This document shows, piece by piece, positions 1 to 7,731 of a stretch of 35,486 bases of DNA. The notes beneath the pieces were generated by a model. It saw only the letters and a program-made list of their open reading frames with translations. It ran no database searches and had not been told where the DNA came from. The position numbers and the translations under genes were made by a program. Source of the DNA: CAYNFH01 sp964396385 (GTDB taxonomy: Bacteria; Armatimonadota; Chthonomonadetes; Chthonomonadales; CAJBBX01); the NCBI GenBank assembly GCA_964396385.1, contig CAYNFH010000037.1, positions 1-35,486 of the forward strand, read 5' to 3'. Within the stretch, counting starts at the first letter, position 1. The number at the start of each line of letters is the position of its first letter.

Positions 1-1
1 C

Positions 2-355
2 GCGCGTGCACTGGCGCGGGAGGTGCGGCACTTTCCTCACAAGCGGCTGCTGCTTGTCCTTGGAATGGTCGCCGGCCACGAGCCGGCCGCCGTGGTCGGT
101 GAGCTGGCGCCGCTGGCGGACGGGATCTATGCTACCCAGCCTACCTGGGAACGTGGCCTTCCCGCGGAGCGCGTGGCAGAAGAGGCCCGCACGTACTGTG
201 GCAAGGTGCAGACCGTAGTTCCGCCTCTTGCCGCCGGAAAGGCTGCTCTGGCGGATGCCGGACCGGACGACCTGGTGCTGATCACCGGCTCGTTTTACGT
301 AGTAGGAGATGTTCGTCCGGCGGAGCTGTTCGAGATCTGTGGCGTGCGTCGCTGA
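2..355 (+). CDS. folC: Bifunctional folylpolyglutamate/dihydrofolate synthase, C-terminal part (5' truncated)
   Basis: This is the last 117 residues of a FolC-type enzyme, which adds glutamate to (dihydro)folate in the cytoplasm. The frame is open from the window edge. It contains the C-terminal Mur-ligase-like domain with the strand VLGM, followed by a stretch that ends in ITGSFYVVGDVR, which matches the conserved ITGSLYLVGEVR-like end of FolC proteins. The N-terminal ATP-binding domain lies outside the window. The protein ends at GVRR, and a small membrane protein follows about 110 bases downstream on the same strand. The identification rests on the C-terminal motif only, so a related Mur ligase is possible but less likely. 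Confidence 0.85.
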   Translation, partial: ARALAREVRHFPHKRLLLVLGMVAGHEPAAVVGELAPLADGIYATQPTWERGLPAERVAEEARTYCGKVQTVVPPLAAGKAALADAGPDDLVLITGSFYVVGDVRPAELFEICGVRR

Positions 356-468
356 TTCCGGGCTCCGGCCTCTGTCATGCGGGGCGCGAGCCTTTCCGGT
401 AGAGCTACGGGCTGGTGGTGGAATGGGCCTTGCAGGATAGACAGCACGACCTTCAGGAAGGGGCCGGG

Positions 469-1071
469 ATGTCTTTACGGGATCGCCGTAAGCTGTTCTT
501 CGTTGCAGCGTTGGTGCTGGTAGCCAACCTGTTCGATCTGGCAAGCACGTACTACGCTTCTCCGGATCTGGCTGGTGAGTGGAACGTACTTCAGCGGTTC
601 TTCGGCCTAGGTTGGGCCGGGCTCATCGGCGCGAAGCTGTTTGGAGGATGGCTCGCTATCCTCGGCTATGCGTACTACCTCCGCCACAGACAGGAGTGTT
701 ATCCTGGGCCGGGCCTGGGCCGCGTCGCGTTCTCCCGTCATTTTGCTTTCGGCGGGCAGGTCTCCTGGCTTCAGATGCAGTACCGCATCCCGCGTCCGCA
801 GCATCTCTGGGTAAATCTAGGATACTTCTGGGCCGGGCTGCAGGTGCTAATCTTCTGGGTTGCTCTGGACAACGTGCTCCTAAGGTACGGGATCGTGCTC
901 AAGGTTCGTGAGTACTCCGAGCTGGGTTATCACCTCGCGCAAAGCTGGATTGTGGCCGGCCTGGTGCTAATGCGATTCCACCTGGGCAACTACCACCGCT
1001 ACCGCGCCGTAACCGCGGCAAAGGAATCTGCCCACATCTCCGAGCCGGCCGTCGAGTGGATGGCAGGCTAA
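469..1071 (+). CDS. Hypothetical integral membrane protein
   Basis: This 200-residue protein has about four hydrophobic segments, near residues 9-25, 47-65, 118-140 and 162-180. The first helix carries the motif ANLFDLASTYY, which loosely recalls the N-x-x-D-x-x-x-T pattern of small DUF5658-like membrane proteins. That match is weak. The ATG at 469 was chosen because AGGAAGGGG lies just upstream; a GTG at 415 in the same frame lacks such a site. It follows folC on the same strand and ends about 50 bases before the convergent neighbour. No catalytic motif is visible, and its function is unknown. Confidence 0.7.
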   Translation: MSLRDRRKLFFVAALVLVANLFDLASTYYASPDLAGEWNVLQRFFGLGWAGLIGAKLFGGWLAILGYAYYLRHRQECYPGPGLGRVAFSRHFAFGGQVSWLQMQYRIPRPQHLWVNLGYFWAGLQVLIFWVALDNVLLRYGIVLKVREYSELGYHLAQSWIVAGLVLMRFHLGNYHRYRAVTAAKESAHISEPAVEWMAG

Positions 1072-1084
1072 ACCCTGCACCTTG

Positions 1085-1104
1085 CCGAATGCCTCAGGAT
1101 TCGG
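1085..1104. terminator. Hairpin between convergent genes
   Basis: CCGAAT and ATTCGG form a six-base-pair stem around a short loop, in the 48-base gap between two convergent genes. There is no clear T-tract, so it is at best a weak bidirectional terminator. Confidence 0.35.
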
Positions 1105-1112
1105 ATCGCAGT

Positions 1113-1142
1113 TCATCCCTCACCGCTCATCGCTCGTCCCTC
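1113..1142. repeat. Degenerate heptamer array at a 3' end
   Basis: About 4.3 copies with period 7. Read on the minus strand the units are GGAGGGA, CGAGCGA, TGAGCGG and TGAGGGA. The array supplies the last codons and the stop of the gene ending at 1120. It belongs to the dispersed period-7/8 family described in the findings. Confidence 0.5.
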
Positions 1143-1818
1143 CGCTCTGGCACGCTTCCTGCACTTCCTCCAGACGAGATAACGGCGACTGGCGTCGCCA
1201 GGCACGCAGCCGTTCTACCTCCAGTGCGATCTGAGTGGCCGGCACCTCCGTGGCGTTAGCCACCTTTTCGAGAGTTCTGGCCAGGTGCCGCTCGGTGGTT
1301 TCGTCCGGCTGCTCCGGGTAGAGCTGGTCCATCGCGTCGGCAATGACATACAGCATGTCGGTCAGGTATCGGGCCTTCACCTGCGGCAGGGAGCGAAGCT
1401 GCATAGAGGAGTATGCGCGGGCGATGTAGTCATTGAGCGCCTCCCAGGACTGGGACGCGGCGTCCTCCTTGTCCCGGCGCTCGTAAGTCGCGTCTCGCAG
1501 GGTGGCCACCCGGGCCTCGCGCTTCTTGGTTGTGTTCCAATCGTCGAGGGTATCGCCCTCGATGACACGGAGGCTGAGGCGGCGGCCCGCGACCTGGCTG
1601 GCTACCTTCTCGACGGCGTTCTTGTGGTCGGCGCTGGTAAGGTGACCGGCGAGATTGAACTGTCGGGCGTTAAGACCGACGACCAGAGTGTCGTCCTCAA
1701 CAGTAATAGGAACGGCTTGTTCAAGGGCCTCCCAGAAGGACCGGTTGTTCACCCGGTCCTTCGCCAGATCGACCGTTTTGGCCCAGAGATCAGGCAGGAA
1801 CACGGCGCCAGAGGACAT
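1120..1818 (-). CDS. Hypothetical protein with DnaA domain-I-like N-terminal region
   Basis: This is a 232-residue soluble protein. Residues 10-85 follow the pattern of DnaA domain I or the related DNA polymerase III tau domain: LW at the start of a helix, then SFWEAL, a hydrophobic strand VPITVEDDTLVVGL, and a helix-strand end near SLRVIEG. The C-terminal half is predicted helical, charged and of unknown family. The AAA+ and helix-turn-helix parts of DnaA are absent, so it is not the initiator itself. The ATG at 1818 is supported by GGGAGGGAG nine bases upstream and by a promoter ending near 1852; an earlier ATG at 1884 would lie upstream of that promoter. The last codons and stop lie inside a degenerate heptamer array. 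It is divergent from the polysaccharide export gene. Confidence 0.7.
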   Translation of the reverse strand: MSSGAVFLPDLWAKTVDLAKDRVNNRSFWEALEQAVPITVEDDTLVVGLNARQFNLAGHLTSADHKNAVEKVASQVAGRRLSLRVIEGDTLDDWNTTKKREARVATLRDATYERRDKEDAASQSWEALNDYIARAYSSMQLRSLPQVKARYLTDMLYVIADAMDQLYPEQPDETTERHLARTLEKVANATEVPATQIALEVERLRAWRRQSPLSRLEEVQEACQSGGTSDER

Positions 1819-1851
1819 GTGACAGATCTCCCTCCCAGGAATATGGGCGGA

Positions 1852-1880
1852 ATTATACTTCTGGCCAGTCAGCCAGTCAA
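1852..1880 (-). promoter_or_regulatory. Sigma70-like promoter, with a possible opposing -10
   Basis: On the minus strand TTGACT (1880-1875), a 17-base spacer and TATAAT (1857-1852) precede the gene starting at 1818, giving a leader of roughly 27 bases. On the plus strand the same bases contain TATACT (1854-1859), a possible -10 for the export gene at 1936. No good plus-strand -35 is seen. Confidence 0.65.
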
Positions 1881-1889
1881 GCAAAGGCA

Positions 1890-1916
1890 GCGGAGCGAGC
1901 CATCCAGGCGCTCCGC
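1890..1916 (+). promoter_or_regulatory. Leader hairpin before the SLBB export gene
   Basis: GCGGAGCG (1890-1897) and CGCTCCGC (1909-1916) form a perfect eight-base-pair stem with an 11-base loop. It ends just before the ribosome binding site GAGAGGAG of the gene at 1936 and could affect mRNA stability or initiation. Confidence 0.4.
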
Positions 1917-1935
1917 CGAGAGGAGCAAAGGTCCT

Positions 1936-3195
1936 ATGCGTATCTCCATTGCCAGCGCGGCTGCGGCGGCGCTCCTGATCGGCACCTCCCTTGCCGTGGG
2001 AGCCCAGGAGCCGGCGCCCGTTGCCAGCCCCGGACAGATTAACCTGGCCGTCGGCGAGCCTAACTTCGACCCCAATCAGGCCATCCGGCCGGGCTTCATC
2101 CTCTCCATCGCCGTCTACTCCCCCACCGGCTACGAAGACGGCTTCAGCGGCGTCTTCCCGGTGGACAACTCCGGCGCTATCCAGATGAAGCTGGCTGGCC
2201 GCACGGAGCTGAAGGGGCTCACATCGGCCCAGGCATCCCGGAGAATCGCGGAGGTGATGCGCCCCTACATCAAGAACCCGCGCGCCAGCGTGGCCATCAC
2301 CTCCATGCCGAAGCCCATCGTGTTCATCAGCGGGGCCGTGCCGCGCAACGCCGCTGTGACGGTAAACGATGGCACGACCCTGGGCGAAGCGCTGGCGCTA
2401 TACGGCACCACCGAGAACGCCGACCTCAGCCACGTACGTGTGATCCACCGCGACGAGAGGGGCGTCCGGACCTACAGGGAATACGACTACAACAAGTGGG
2501 CACGACCTGCGGTCAACACCCAGCCGGATGAGTCCCAGAATCCCGTGCTAAGCGACCGCGATACCATCATCGTTCCGCTGCGGAACGCGCCGCCTATCGG
2601 CGTGGTACATATTGAGGGAGAGGTTGCCCATCCGGCGTCCATCCCGGTGCAGTACGGGAGCAGCATGCATCTCCGCGAGCTTATCTCGCAGGCAGGCGGC
2701 ATGAACGCCGACGCCGACTACAGTAAGCTGATCATCCGGCGGTCCAACGTTCCGGATCCCATCATCGTGGACTATCGGAAGCTGGAGTCCGATCCGAAGC
2801 GCGATGTTGAGATTCGGTCGGACGACATCGTCTACGTGCCGCGCGTGCCGGACAACGAGTTCATCAACATGAACGGCGCTTTTGCCAAGTCCGGCCGCAT
2901 GCCGTACCATCCGGAGCTCACGCTGACCAAGGCAATCGGGGATGCGGGTGGCGTGCAGCTCAACGCGAAGGAGAAGGAGGGTCGGGTCTATCGCCAGGAC
3001 CCGAACGACCCCACGAAGACCAAGGTCATCAAGTTCGACTACAAGAGGCTTCGCGACGGGCAGGAGCCGGACATCGCGCTCCTTCCCGGTGACACGGTTG
3101 AGATGCCGATGGGCAATCCGCCGCGCCAGGGGATGGATCCGACGGCGGCCGGTGTGGGCCTCCTCACCGCCATCGCCATCTTCCTCCGCCCGTAG
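1936..3195 (+). CDS. SLBB-domain polysaccharide export protein (Wza-like)
   Basis: This 419-residue secreted protein belongs to the outer-membrane polysaccharide export family. A signal peptide covers about residues 1-23 (charged MR, hydrophobic Ala/Leu core, GAQ). A Poly_export domain follows (about 45-125, with RPGFILSIAVY and a DNSGAIQMKLAG-type segment). At least three SLBB-type beta-grasp repeats come next, at about 125-210, 210-300 and 305-385, each with a strand such as VHIEGEV or VFISGAV followed by LRELISQAGG. The end is hydrophobic (GVGLLTAIAIFLRP) and could form a membrane-anchoring strand or helix. There is no lipobox cysteine, unlike classical Wza. The ATG at 1936 follows GAGAGGAG at good spacing. 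It is close to, but not in the operon of, the EPS locus starting at 5094, and probably forms its outer-membrane exit. Confidence 0.9.
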   Translation: MRISIASAAAAALLIGTSLAVGAQEPAPVASPGQINLAVGEPNFDPNQAIRPGFILSIAVYSPTGYEDGFSGVFPVDNSGAIQMKLAGRTELKGLTSAQASRRIAEVMRPYIKNPRASVAITSMPKPIVFISGAVPRNAAVTVNDGTTLGEALALYGTTENADLSHVRVIHRDERGVRTYREYDYNKWARPAVNTQPDESQNPVLSDRDTIIVPLRNAPPIGVVHIEGEVAHPASIPVQYGSSMHLRELISQAGGMNADADYSKLIIRRSNVPDPIIVDYRKLESDPKRDVEIRSDDIVYVPRVPDNEFINMNGAFAKSGRMPYHPELTLTKAIGDAGGVQLNAKEKEGRVYRQDPNDPTKTKVIKFDYKRLRDGQEPDIALLPGDTVEMPMGNPPRQGMDPTAAGVGLLTAIAIFLRP

Positions 3196-3221
3196 ACGAA
3201 TAGTTCGCCCGAGCCACATGG

Positions 3222-3243
3222 GAGCCGCCCTCCGGGGCGGCTC
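3222..3243 (+). terminator. Stem-loop after the export gene
   Basis: GAGCCGCCC (3222-3230) pairs with GGGCGGCTC (3235-3243) across the tetraloop TCCG. The nine-base-pair GC stem begins 26 bases after the stop codon. The T-tract is poor (TCGCTGTCTG). A second hairpin, GAAATGGG (3261-3268) with CCCATTTC (3277-3284), follows and may reinforce it. Confidence 0.6.
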
Positions 3244-3271
3244 TCGCTGTCTGTGACCGAGAAATGGGCCG

Positions 3272-4819
3272 ATGGACCCATTTCCAAACCTCGCCTCTGG
3301 CGCTATTATCTATTCACATCTCCTCCCCGTGGACATAGCCATCGACAATCGAGAATCCAAAATCGAAAATCGCCTAAGTTGGTCTGAGCAGACTATTGGC
3401 CTCTGCCCGGAATGTCTTCGCCCGGCGCCCGCCACGCTGGAGATTGCGGAGGGCCGGGTCTGGATGCGCCGCTGCTGCCCGCGCCACGGCCAGACCCGCG
3501 CGCTCATCGCTTCGGATGCGCACGAGTACCTGCGCCTGCGAGAGTACGTTTCGCCGCGCGTCGGGGGCTGCTGTGGAGGCGATGAGTTGTGCGCCTCCGC
3601 CGGACCACCCGTATGCGTGCTTCTGCTGGAGGTGACCGACGCCTGCAATCTCCGCTGCCCCACCTGCTACGCGGACGCGCGCGGCCATACCTTCATGCCG
3701 GTCGAAGAGGCTCGCCGCCGCCTCGATCGCTTCTTCCGGGAACAGCCGAGGCTGGACGTGCTTATGCTCAGCGGAGGCGAGCCGACCATTCATCCTCAGT
3801 TTGGGGGTCTGCTGGAGGCCGCGCTGGCCTACCCAATCAACCGTGTGCTGGTAAACACCAACGGGCTCCGGCTGAATCAGGATCCCGAACTCGTCGAGCT
3901 GTTGAGGGAGCACCGGGGCCGAATCGAGCTCTACTTCTCGCTCGGCGGCTTAAGGCGGGAGGTGCACGAGCGGCTCTATGGCGTGGACCTGCGCAAACAG
4001 AAGCTGGCCGCCTTGGACAGGACCGCGGAGGCTGGCGTCTTCGTCACGCTCGTGCCGACGGTCGAGCGGGGAGTGAACGAAGAGGAGATCGGAGAGCTGT
4101 TCCGCTTCGGTCTTTCGTGCGACAATGTGACCGGGCTGACCTACCAGCCGGTCATGAGCGCCGGCCGCTACGAGCATGACTTCGCTCCGGAGCGACGGAT
4201 GACGCTTACGGACGTGCTCCAGGAGTTGGAGCGGCAGACCGACGGAATGCTGAGATCGAGCGACTTCGTGGGCTTGCCGTGCTCGCATCCGGACTGCTGC
4301 GCTCTTACGTACGGCCTACTGGACGCGGAGAGGACCACGATCCAGCCGCTGCCGCGACACCTGGACGTCGGCCGCTACCTGGACCTCTTTGCCGACCGGA
4401 TCAGCTTCTCCGGGCTGGTGGGCAGCGCCGTACGACGCGTGTGGTCGGACATGGTCTACCTGAGGGCGCGCCATACGCTGCGGGACCTGGCGGCGCTGTT
4501 CTCTCTGGCTGGCTTCCGGGAGGTGATGCCGCTGATCGGCAGGCCCGACGAGCTCGGACGACGTGTCTTTCGGGTCGTCGTGAAGCCGTTCATGGACGCG
4601 CACACGTACGATCACCAACGGATCGATCAGTGCTGCACCAAGATTCTGGACGAGACCGGCCAGGCAGTCTCCTTCTGCGAGTACAACGTCCTCCGCCGCG
4701 GGCGCCCGTCACGCCGCGCCAGCATCCCTCTCTCCCCCGTTGTCCGCGGCGCCACCACTTCAACCTTCAACCTTAAACCTTCCACCTCTCCGCCGGTGAT
4801 CCCCCCTGTCGGATTTTGA
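3272..4819 (+). CDS. Radical SAM protein, tetraether/membrane-spanning lipid synthase (Tes)-like
   Basis: This 515-residue protein binds a radical SAM [4Fe-4S] cluster through C125-x3-C129-x2-C132 (TDACNLRCPTC). It has the SAM-contact motif SGGEPT at 167-172 and the strand NTNGLRL. An N-terminal cysteine cluster (CPEC at 45-48, CC at 68-69, then PRHG) and the segment LVPTVERGVNEEEIGELF followed by YQPV and GR resemble Tes-type enzymes, which couple lipid tails into membrane-spanning lipids. Further cysteines (PCSHPDCC, QCCTK, FCEYN) may hold auxiliary clusters. The start is uncertain: ATG 3272 lies in a hairpin loop with no clear Shine-Dalgarno, and a possible -10 (TATTAT, 3304-3309) would favour GTG 3329 or later. 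Heptamer arrays encode residues near 24-34 and the tail near 496-505, so both ends look modified. The lipid substrate is inferred. Confidence 0.8.
   Translation: MDPFPNLASGAIIYSHLLPVDIAIDNRESKIENRLSWSEQTIGLCPECLRPAPATLEIAEGRVWMRRCCPRHGQTRALIASDAHEYLRLREYVSPRVGGCCGGDELCASAGPPVCVLLLEVTDACNLRCPTCYADARGHTFMPVEEARRRLDRFFREQPRLDVLMLSGGEPTIHPQFGGLLEAALAYPINRVLVNTNGLRLNQDPELVELLREHRGRIELYFSLGGLRREVHERLYGVDLRKQKLAALDRTAEAGVFVTLVPTVERGVNEEEIGELFRFGLSCDNVTGLTYQPVMSAGRYEHDFAPERRMTLTDVLQELERQTDGMLRSSDFVGLPCSHPDCCALTYGLLDAERTTIQPLPRHLDVGRYLDLFADRISFSGLVGSAVRRVWSDMVYLRARHTLRDLAALFSLAGFREVMPLIGRPDELGRRVFRVVVKPFMDAHTYDHQRIDQCCTKILDETGQAVSFCEYNVLRRGRPSRRASIPLSPVVRGATTSTFNLKPSTSPPVIPPVGF
3304..3309 (+). promoter_or_regulatory. 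Possible -10 element for the radical SAM gene
   Basis: TATTAT with a weak -35 (TTTCCA at 3281-3286, 17-base spacing). If used, the radical SAM protein would have to start downstream of the ATG at 3272, for example at GTG 3329. Confidence 0.3.
3343..3372. repeat. AT-rich heptamer array
   Basis: Four units of period 7: CGACAAT, CGAGAAT, CCAAAAT, CGAAAAT, then CG. It is strikingly AT-rich in a GC-rich region and lies at the extreme 5' end of the radical SAM frame, where it would encode IDNRESKIENR. Confidence 0.6.
4758..4785. repeat. Heptamer array in the radical SAM 3' end
   Basis: Four units of period 7: CTTCAAC, CTTCAAC, CTTAAAC, CTTCCAC. They encode the low-complexity tail STFNLKPST of the radical SAM protein, just before its stop. 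Confidence 0.65.
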
Positions 4820-4883
4820 CCGCCATCAGCAGGGCCAGCGCTACGAGGGCTGGGCGTTTACCTTCTGCAAAGCCGCGTTCCTG

Positions 4884-5066
4884 GTGCTCATTTTCCAGCG
4901 ATACTCGCTGCTCGCACTCTCCGGGCTCGCGGCACTCTTCTACGTGCTCGCGCAGGTCAAGGGGGTTCAGCGCTGGCGCTGCTGGGCCAAGCCGCCCTGG
5001 GTGACCCTCTTCTGGGTCGCCATCTTCGCGTGGCAGTTGTGGTTGGTGTTGCTGCGTAAGGTCTAG
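4884..5066 (+). CDS. Small two-helix membrane protein (start uncertain, possible frameshift)
   Basis: From GTG 4884 this encodes 60 residues with two hydrophobic segments (about 5-25 and 38-57) separated by a basic, Trp/Pro-containing loop (QRWRCWAKPPW). The same frame is open further upstream and reads as convincing protein (SDFDRHQQGQRYEGWAFTF), but no ATG, GTG or TTG occurs between the stop at 4797-4799 and 4884; only a CTG at 4806 is available. If the run of six C at 4801-4806 had one C fewer, GTG 4796 would read MIPLSDFDRHQ directly into this frame. This may therefore be a longer gene, or a C-terminal extension of the radical SAM protein, broken by a homopolymer indel. It overlaps or abuts the radical SAM stop. 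Its function is unknown. Confidence 0.5.
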   Translation: MLIFQRYSLLALSGLAALFYVLAQVKGVQRWRCWAKPPWVTLFWVAIFAWQLWLVLLRKV

Positions 5067-5093
5067 CCGAGGGGCGGCCGGTGGCCGCACCAT

Positions 5094-6770
5094 TCAGTGG
5101 GCGGGTGCGGCGGTCACTCTGGGGCCGACGGCGGTCCAGACAGATCGGACGAAGTCGCGCAGCTCCTGGCGCCGCGTCTCGTCGATACCGGGAGTGAGTT
5201 GGCGGAAGCGGAGGAAATAGGAGGGCCGGCCGGATTCCCCGAAGATGGCGTGCCACATGAGCGAAGTGTGCACGCGCGCCGTCGTCTGGATCTGCTGGCC
5301 GTCCACCAGGTAGACAAACATCAGAAGTGTCTGAGTGTGGTCTCCTGTGGTCTCCGCGACGCTCTCCATCACGCGGACCGGGCCAACCGGCGTCCGGATC
5401 TGCTCTACGCCCAGATCTCGGAGCGTATAGCCCACGCCCATGAAGCACTCGTGCGGATCGTGGAAGATTCGACGGTTGCTGCCCCCGGAAACGAGGAGGT
5501 TCACCGCCGCGGCATGCGGCGCCCGCGCCACGTACTCCCTGTCCGTCCACGTCTCGGGATTGAGGATGCCCTCCACGTCGCGAGCGATCGGCCGGTCGCT
5601 GCCAAGCTGGCGCCATCGGCCCGCGTCGAGGTTGGACGGAATATCCCTTGGCCGCAGAGTGGGATAGTGCGTCGCCGGACGCGAGACTGCCCGCGCTCCG
5701 GCACAGCTCAGTATGAGCAGGCCCATGAGAAGGTAGAGCCCCGGCGCCATGCCTCGAACAACTAGGTGATACGGAGTCTCACGCAGCTCCGACTCGGCGC
5801 AGGGCGGCTTTGCGTGTTTGTGGTTTGCGGTTTCAACTACCGCCTCGCGGCCATCGTGCGGCGATGCTGTCTCCTTCAACGGGATCCTCAGGAACCGCTC
5901 ACAACCCAGGGCCTTCGCTAGCCAGAATAGGGCGAGGAAAGCGAGCATCAGCATGAGCAGACCGCTCCAGTCGTGGAACGCAGCGGCCGCCGCGCCGCTG
6001 AAGCTCTCCCCCACCACCCCGATCAGCGCAATCCGCGCCCCATTTACCAATACCGCGAGTGGCGCCGCGCACAGGAACAGCAGCCATCGCCGCCGCGCCG
6101 GTCCTTCCACGAGATATGCGAAGGCGCCGGAAAACGAAAGCAGGCCGATAAGGGTCTTGAAACCGCTGCAGGGCAGCTCAACGGCCAGGACGTAGCTCTC
6201 CAGGTGGATCTCCGTGCCGTGGCGTACGTTTGTGAACCCCGCAACGTTCAAGAGAGTGGAGGCCAGCCTGGCGGAGGACAACTGGATGGGGAACGCTACC
6301 GCGTTGATAATGCTGTTAGGTACCAGCGGCACCATGCTGATCAGGAATAGCAACGGGAATAGCAGCGCCCGCGTCATAGCCGGTCCGGCCAGGAGCAGCA
6401 CGGAGCCTATGAGCAGCAGGATGAAGGAGATGGAAAGAGTCAGGGTGACGTCTGCCCGGTAGGCAAACAGCACCAGCGCGAAGGCCGGCAGGAGCAGGGC
6501 CAGTCCCCACCACGAGCGGCGTACCGGCAGAGCGCGCAGCCGCTCACGGTCCCGCCATACCATCACCCCCACAAACAACGGTATAAAGACGCCGTGCGCG
6601 TAGAAGCTGCCGTTGGCGGTCCATTCGTAATACCACCACTCCAGCGCCCGGTAATAGAGTCCCGCCGTGAGTCCAACCACCGCCACCAGCGGCACCCAGG
6701 GCAGAAGGTCCGGACGCGCTTTCACGCACTCCCGGACCTGGACGGCCTCCCTTTCGGCCTGCTCAATCAT
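5094..6770 (-). CDS. Exosortase fused to a C-terminal EpsI domain
   Basis: This 558-residue membrane protein combines an exosortase, a polytopic cysteine protease-transpeptidase, with an EpsI (DUF3485) domain. Residues 20-285 hold about eight hydrophobic helices and the expected catalytic triad: Cys201 in ELPCSGFK, Arg246 in NGARIALIG and His266 in FHDWSG. After a linker and a further helix (about 340-358) comes the periplasmic EpsI-type domain, with the family motif around HDPHECFMGVGY and the C-terminal TSLMWHAIFGESG segment. Such fusions are known in EPS-linked exosortase systems. It is the last gene of the EPS locus, 22 bases after the isomerase gene. No protein in this window has a visible PEP-CTERM-like tail, so its substrate lies elsewhere or the protein acts in EPS biogenesis. 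Confidence 0.92.
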   Translation of the reverse strand: MIEQAEREAVQVRECVKARPDLLPWVPLVAVVGLTAGLYYRALEWWYYEWTANGSFYAHGVFIPLFVGVMVWRDRERLRALPVRRSWWGLALLLPAFALVLFAYRADVTLTLSISFILLLIGSVLLLAGPAMTRALLFPLLFLISMVPLVPNSIINAVAFPIQLSSARLASTLLNVAGFTNVRHGTEIHLESYVLAVELPCSGFKTLIGLLSFSGAFAYLVEGPARRRWLLFLCAAPLAVLVNGARIALIGVVGESFSGAAAAAFHDWSGLLMLMLAFLALFWLAKALGCERFLRIPLKETASPHDGREAVVETANHKHAKPPCAESELRETPYHLVVRGMAPGLYLLMGLLILSCAGARAVSRPATHYPTLRPRDIPSNLDAGRWRQLGSDRPIARDVEGILNPETWTDREYVARAPHAAAVNLLVSGGSNRRIFHDPHECFMGVGYTLRDLGVEQIRTPVGPVRVMESVAETTGDHTQTLLMFVYLVDGQQIQTTARVHTSLMWHAIFGESGRPSYFLRFRQLTPGIDETRRQELRDFVRSVWTAVGPRVTAAPAH

Positions 6771-6792
6771 TCCGCCACCCGGGACCTATACC

Positions 6793-7719
6793 CTAGCCCT
6801 TGAGCGCTTCCCACGCATCAGGGAACAGCATGTACTCTATCTGCTGCTTGAGGGTGGGATCTTCCGTCTGGATGCTGCTCCCCTCCCATAGCTTCCACAG
6901 GATGTGCCGCTCCGTGGGGCCGTGGGCCGCCTTGTACGCGGTCGCGACCCTGTCCTTCACTTCCCGGAGATCCACTTCCCGGCCGGGCTCCTTCCGCTCT
7001 CGCCGGATCACGAGGAACTGCGAGTGAGAGAGCCGGAGCACCCGCACTTCATGGTCCTTCATGGCCTCCACGGTCGCGGCCTCGCTGCTCGGGGGCGGGA
7101 AGTCCGGCGGATGTTGAAATACCCACGTACCGTCCGCGCCCATCAACTGCGCATCCTGCCCCAGCTCCTGCGCCACCACGGTCATGTCGCCCACCTGCTC
7201 CATGATGTCCTTCGCGCGTTCCGCCACCTGGGGCGACTTGGTCACGAGCGCATGCGTGTAGACGCGAACCGGCTTATCCCACGGATCCGGGTCGTCGTCG
7301 AAGAACTTCTGGATCTGCGCGTCCGTGGCCGGGACCCCTTTAGCCTGGAGGTTCCGGAGGGCGAGCTTCGTCTCGATGTCCTTGCGCGCGTCCTCCTCCG
7401 TCCACGGTTTGAGCTTCCACTCCATGGCAGTATCCGGCCGGGTCTCCCGGATGGTGCGCATCTCCTCGTCTATCTCTTTGGGATCCGGCTTGACACCGGC
7501 CTTGGCAGCCCCCTGGGTCAGCAGCTCATAGGTGATGATCCGCATCGTGGTCTCGAGCCCGTACCGCTCCTCCATCCAGTCGTACAGCATCCGCTTGGAG
7601 ACGGCCGTGTCGTTGACGCGGACGTGGACCCGCTGGCTAAGCACCTTCCGGTAAAGCAGCAGGTTCGCCGCTATCGAGATGAGCGCCACCAGAACAAACA
7701 TAAACCTCGGAAACCGCAT
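6793..7719 (-). CDS. Parvulin-like peptidylprolyl isomerase (SurA/EpsD-like)
   Basis: The 308-residue protein has an N-terminal membrane anchor or signal (about 6-24). A SurA-type N-terminal chaperone region follows (helices around NDTAVSKRMLYDWMEERYG, LTQGAAKAGVKPD and DIETKLALRNL), then a divergent PpiC rotamase region (about 150-265). Classical parvulin active-site residues are not clearly all present, so it may act mainly as a chaperone. EPS clusters linked to exosortases often encode an EpsD-type isomerase, which fits its place directly before the exosortase gene. It would help fold a secreted or outer-membrane component in the periplasm. Confidence 0.75.
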   Translation of the reverse strand: MRFPRFMFVLVALISIAANLLLYRKVLSQRVHVRVNDTAVSKRMLYDWMEERYGLETTMRIITYELLTQGAAKAGVKPDPKEIDEEMRTIRETRPDTAMEWKLKPWTEEDARKDIETKLALRNLQAKGVPATDAQIQKFFDDDPDPWDKPVRVYTHALVTKSPQVAERAKDIMEQVGDMTVVAQELGQDAQLMGADGTWVFQHPPDFPPPSSEAATVEAMKDHEVRVLRLSHSQFLVIRRERKEPGREVDLREVKDRVATAYKAAHGPTERHILWKLWEGSSIQTEDPTLKQQIEYMLFPDAWEALKG

Positions 7720-7731
7720 GTCACGATGCCC

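Noticed and set aside
1285..1935. Long upstream extension of the export protein frame
   Set aside because: It runs antisense through the DnaA-I-like gene; the signal peptide and ribosome binding site place the start at 1936.
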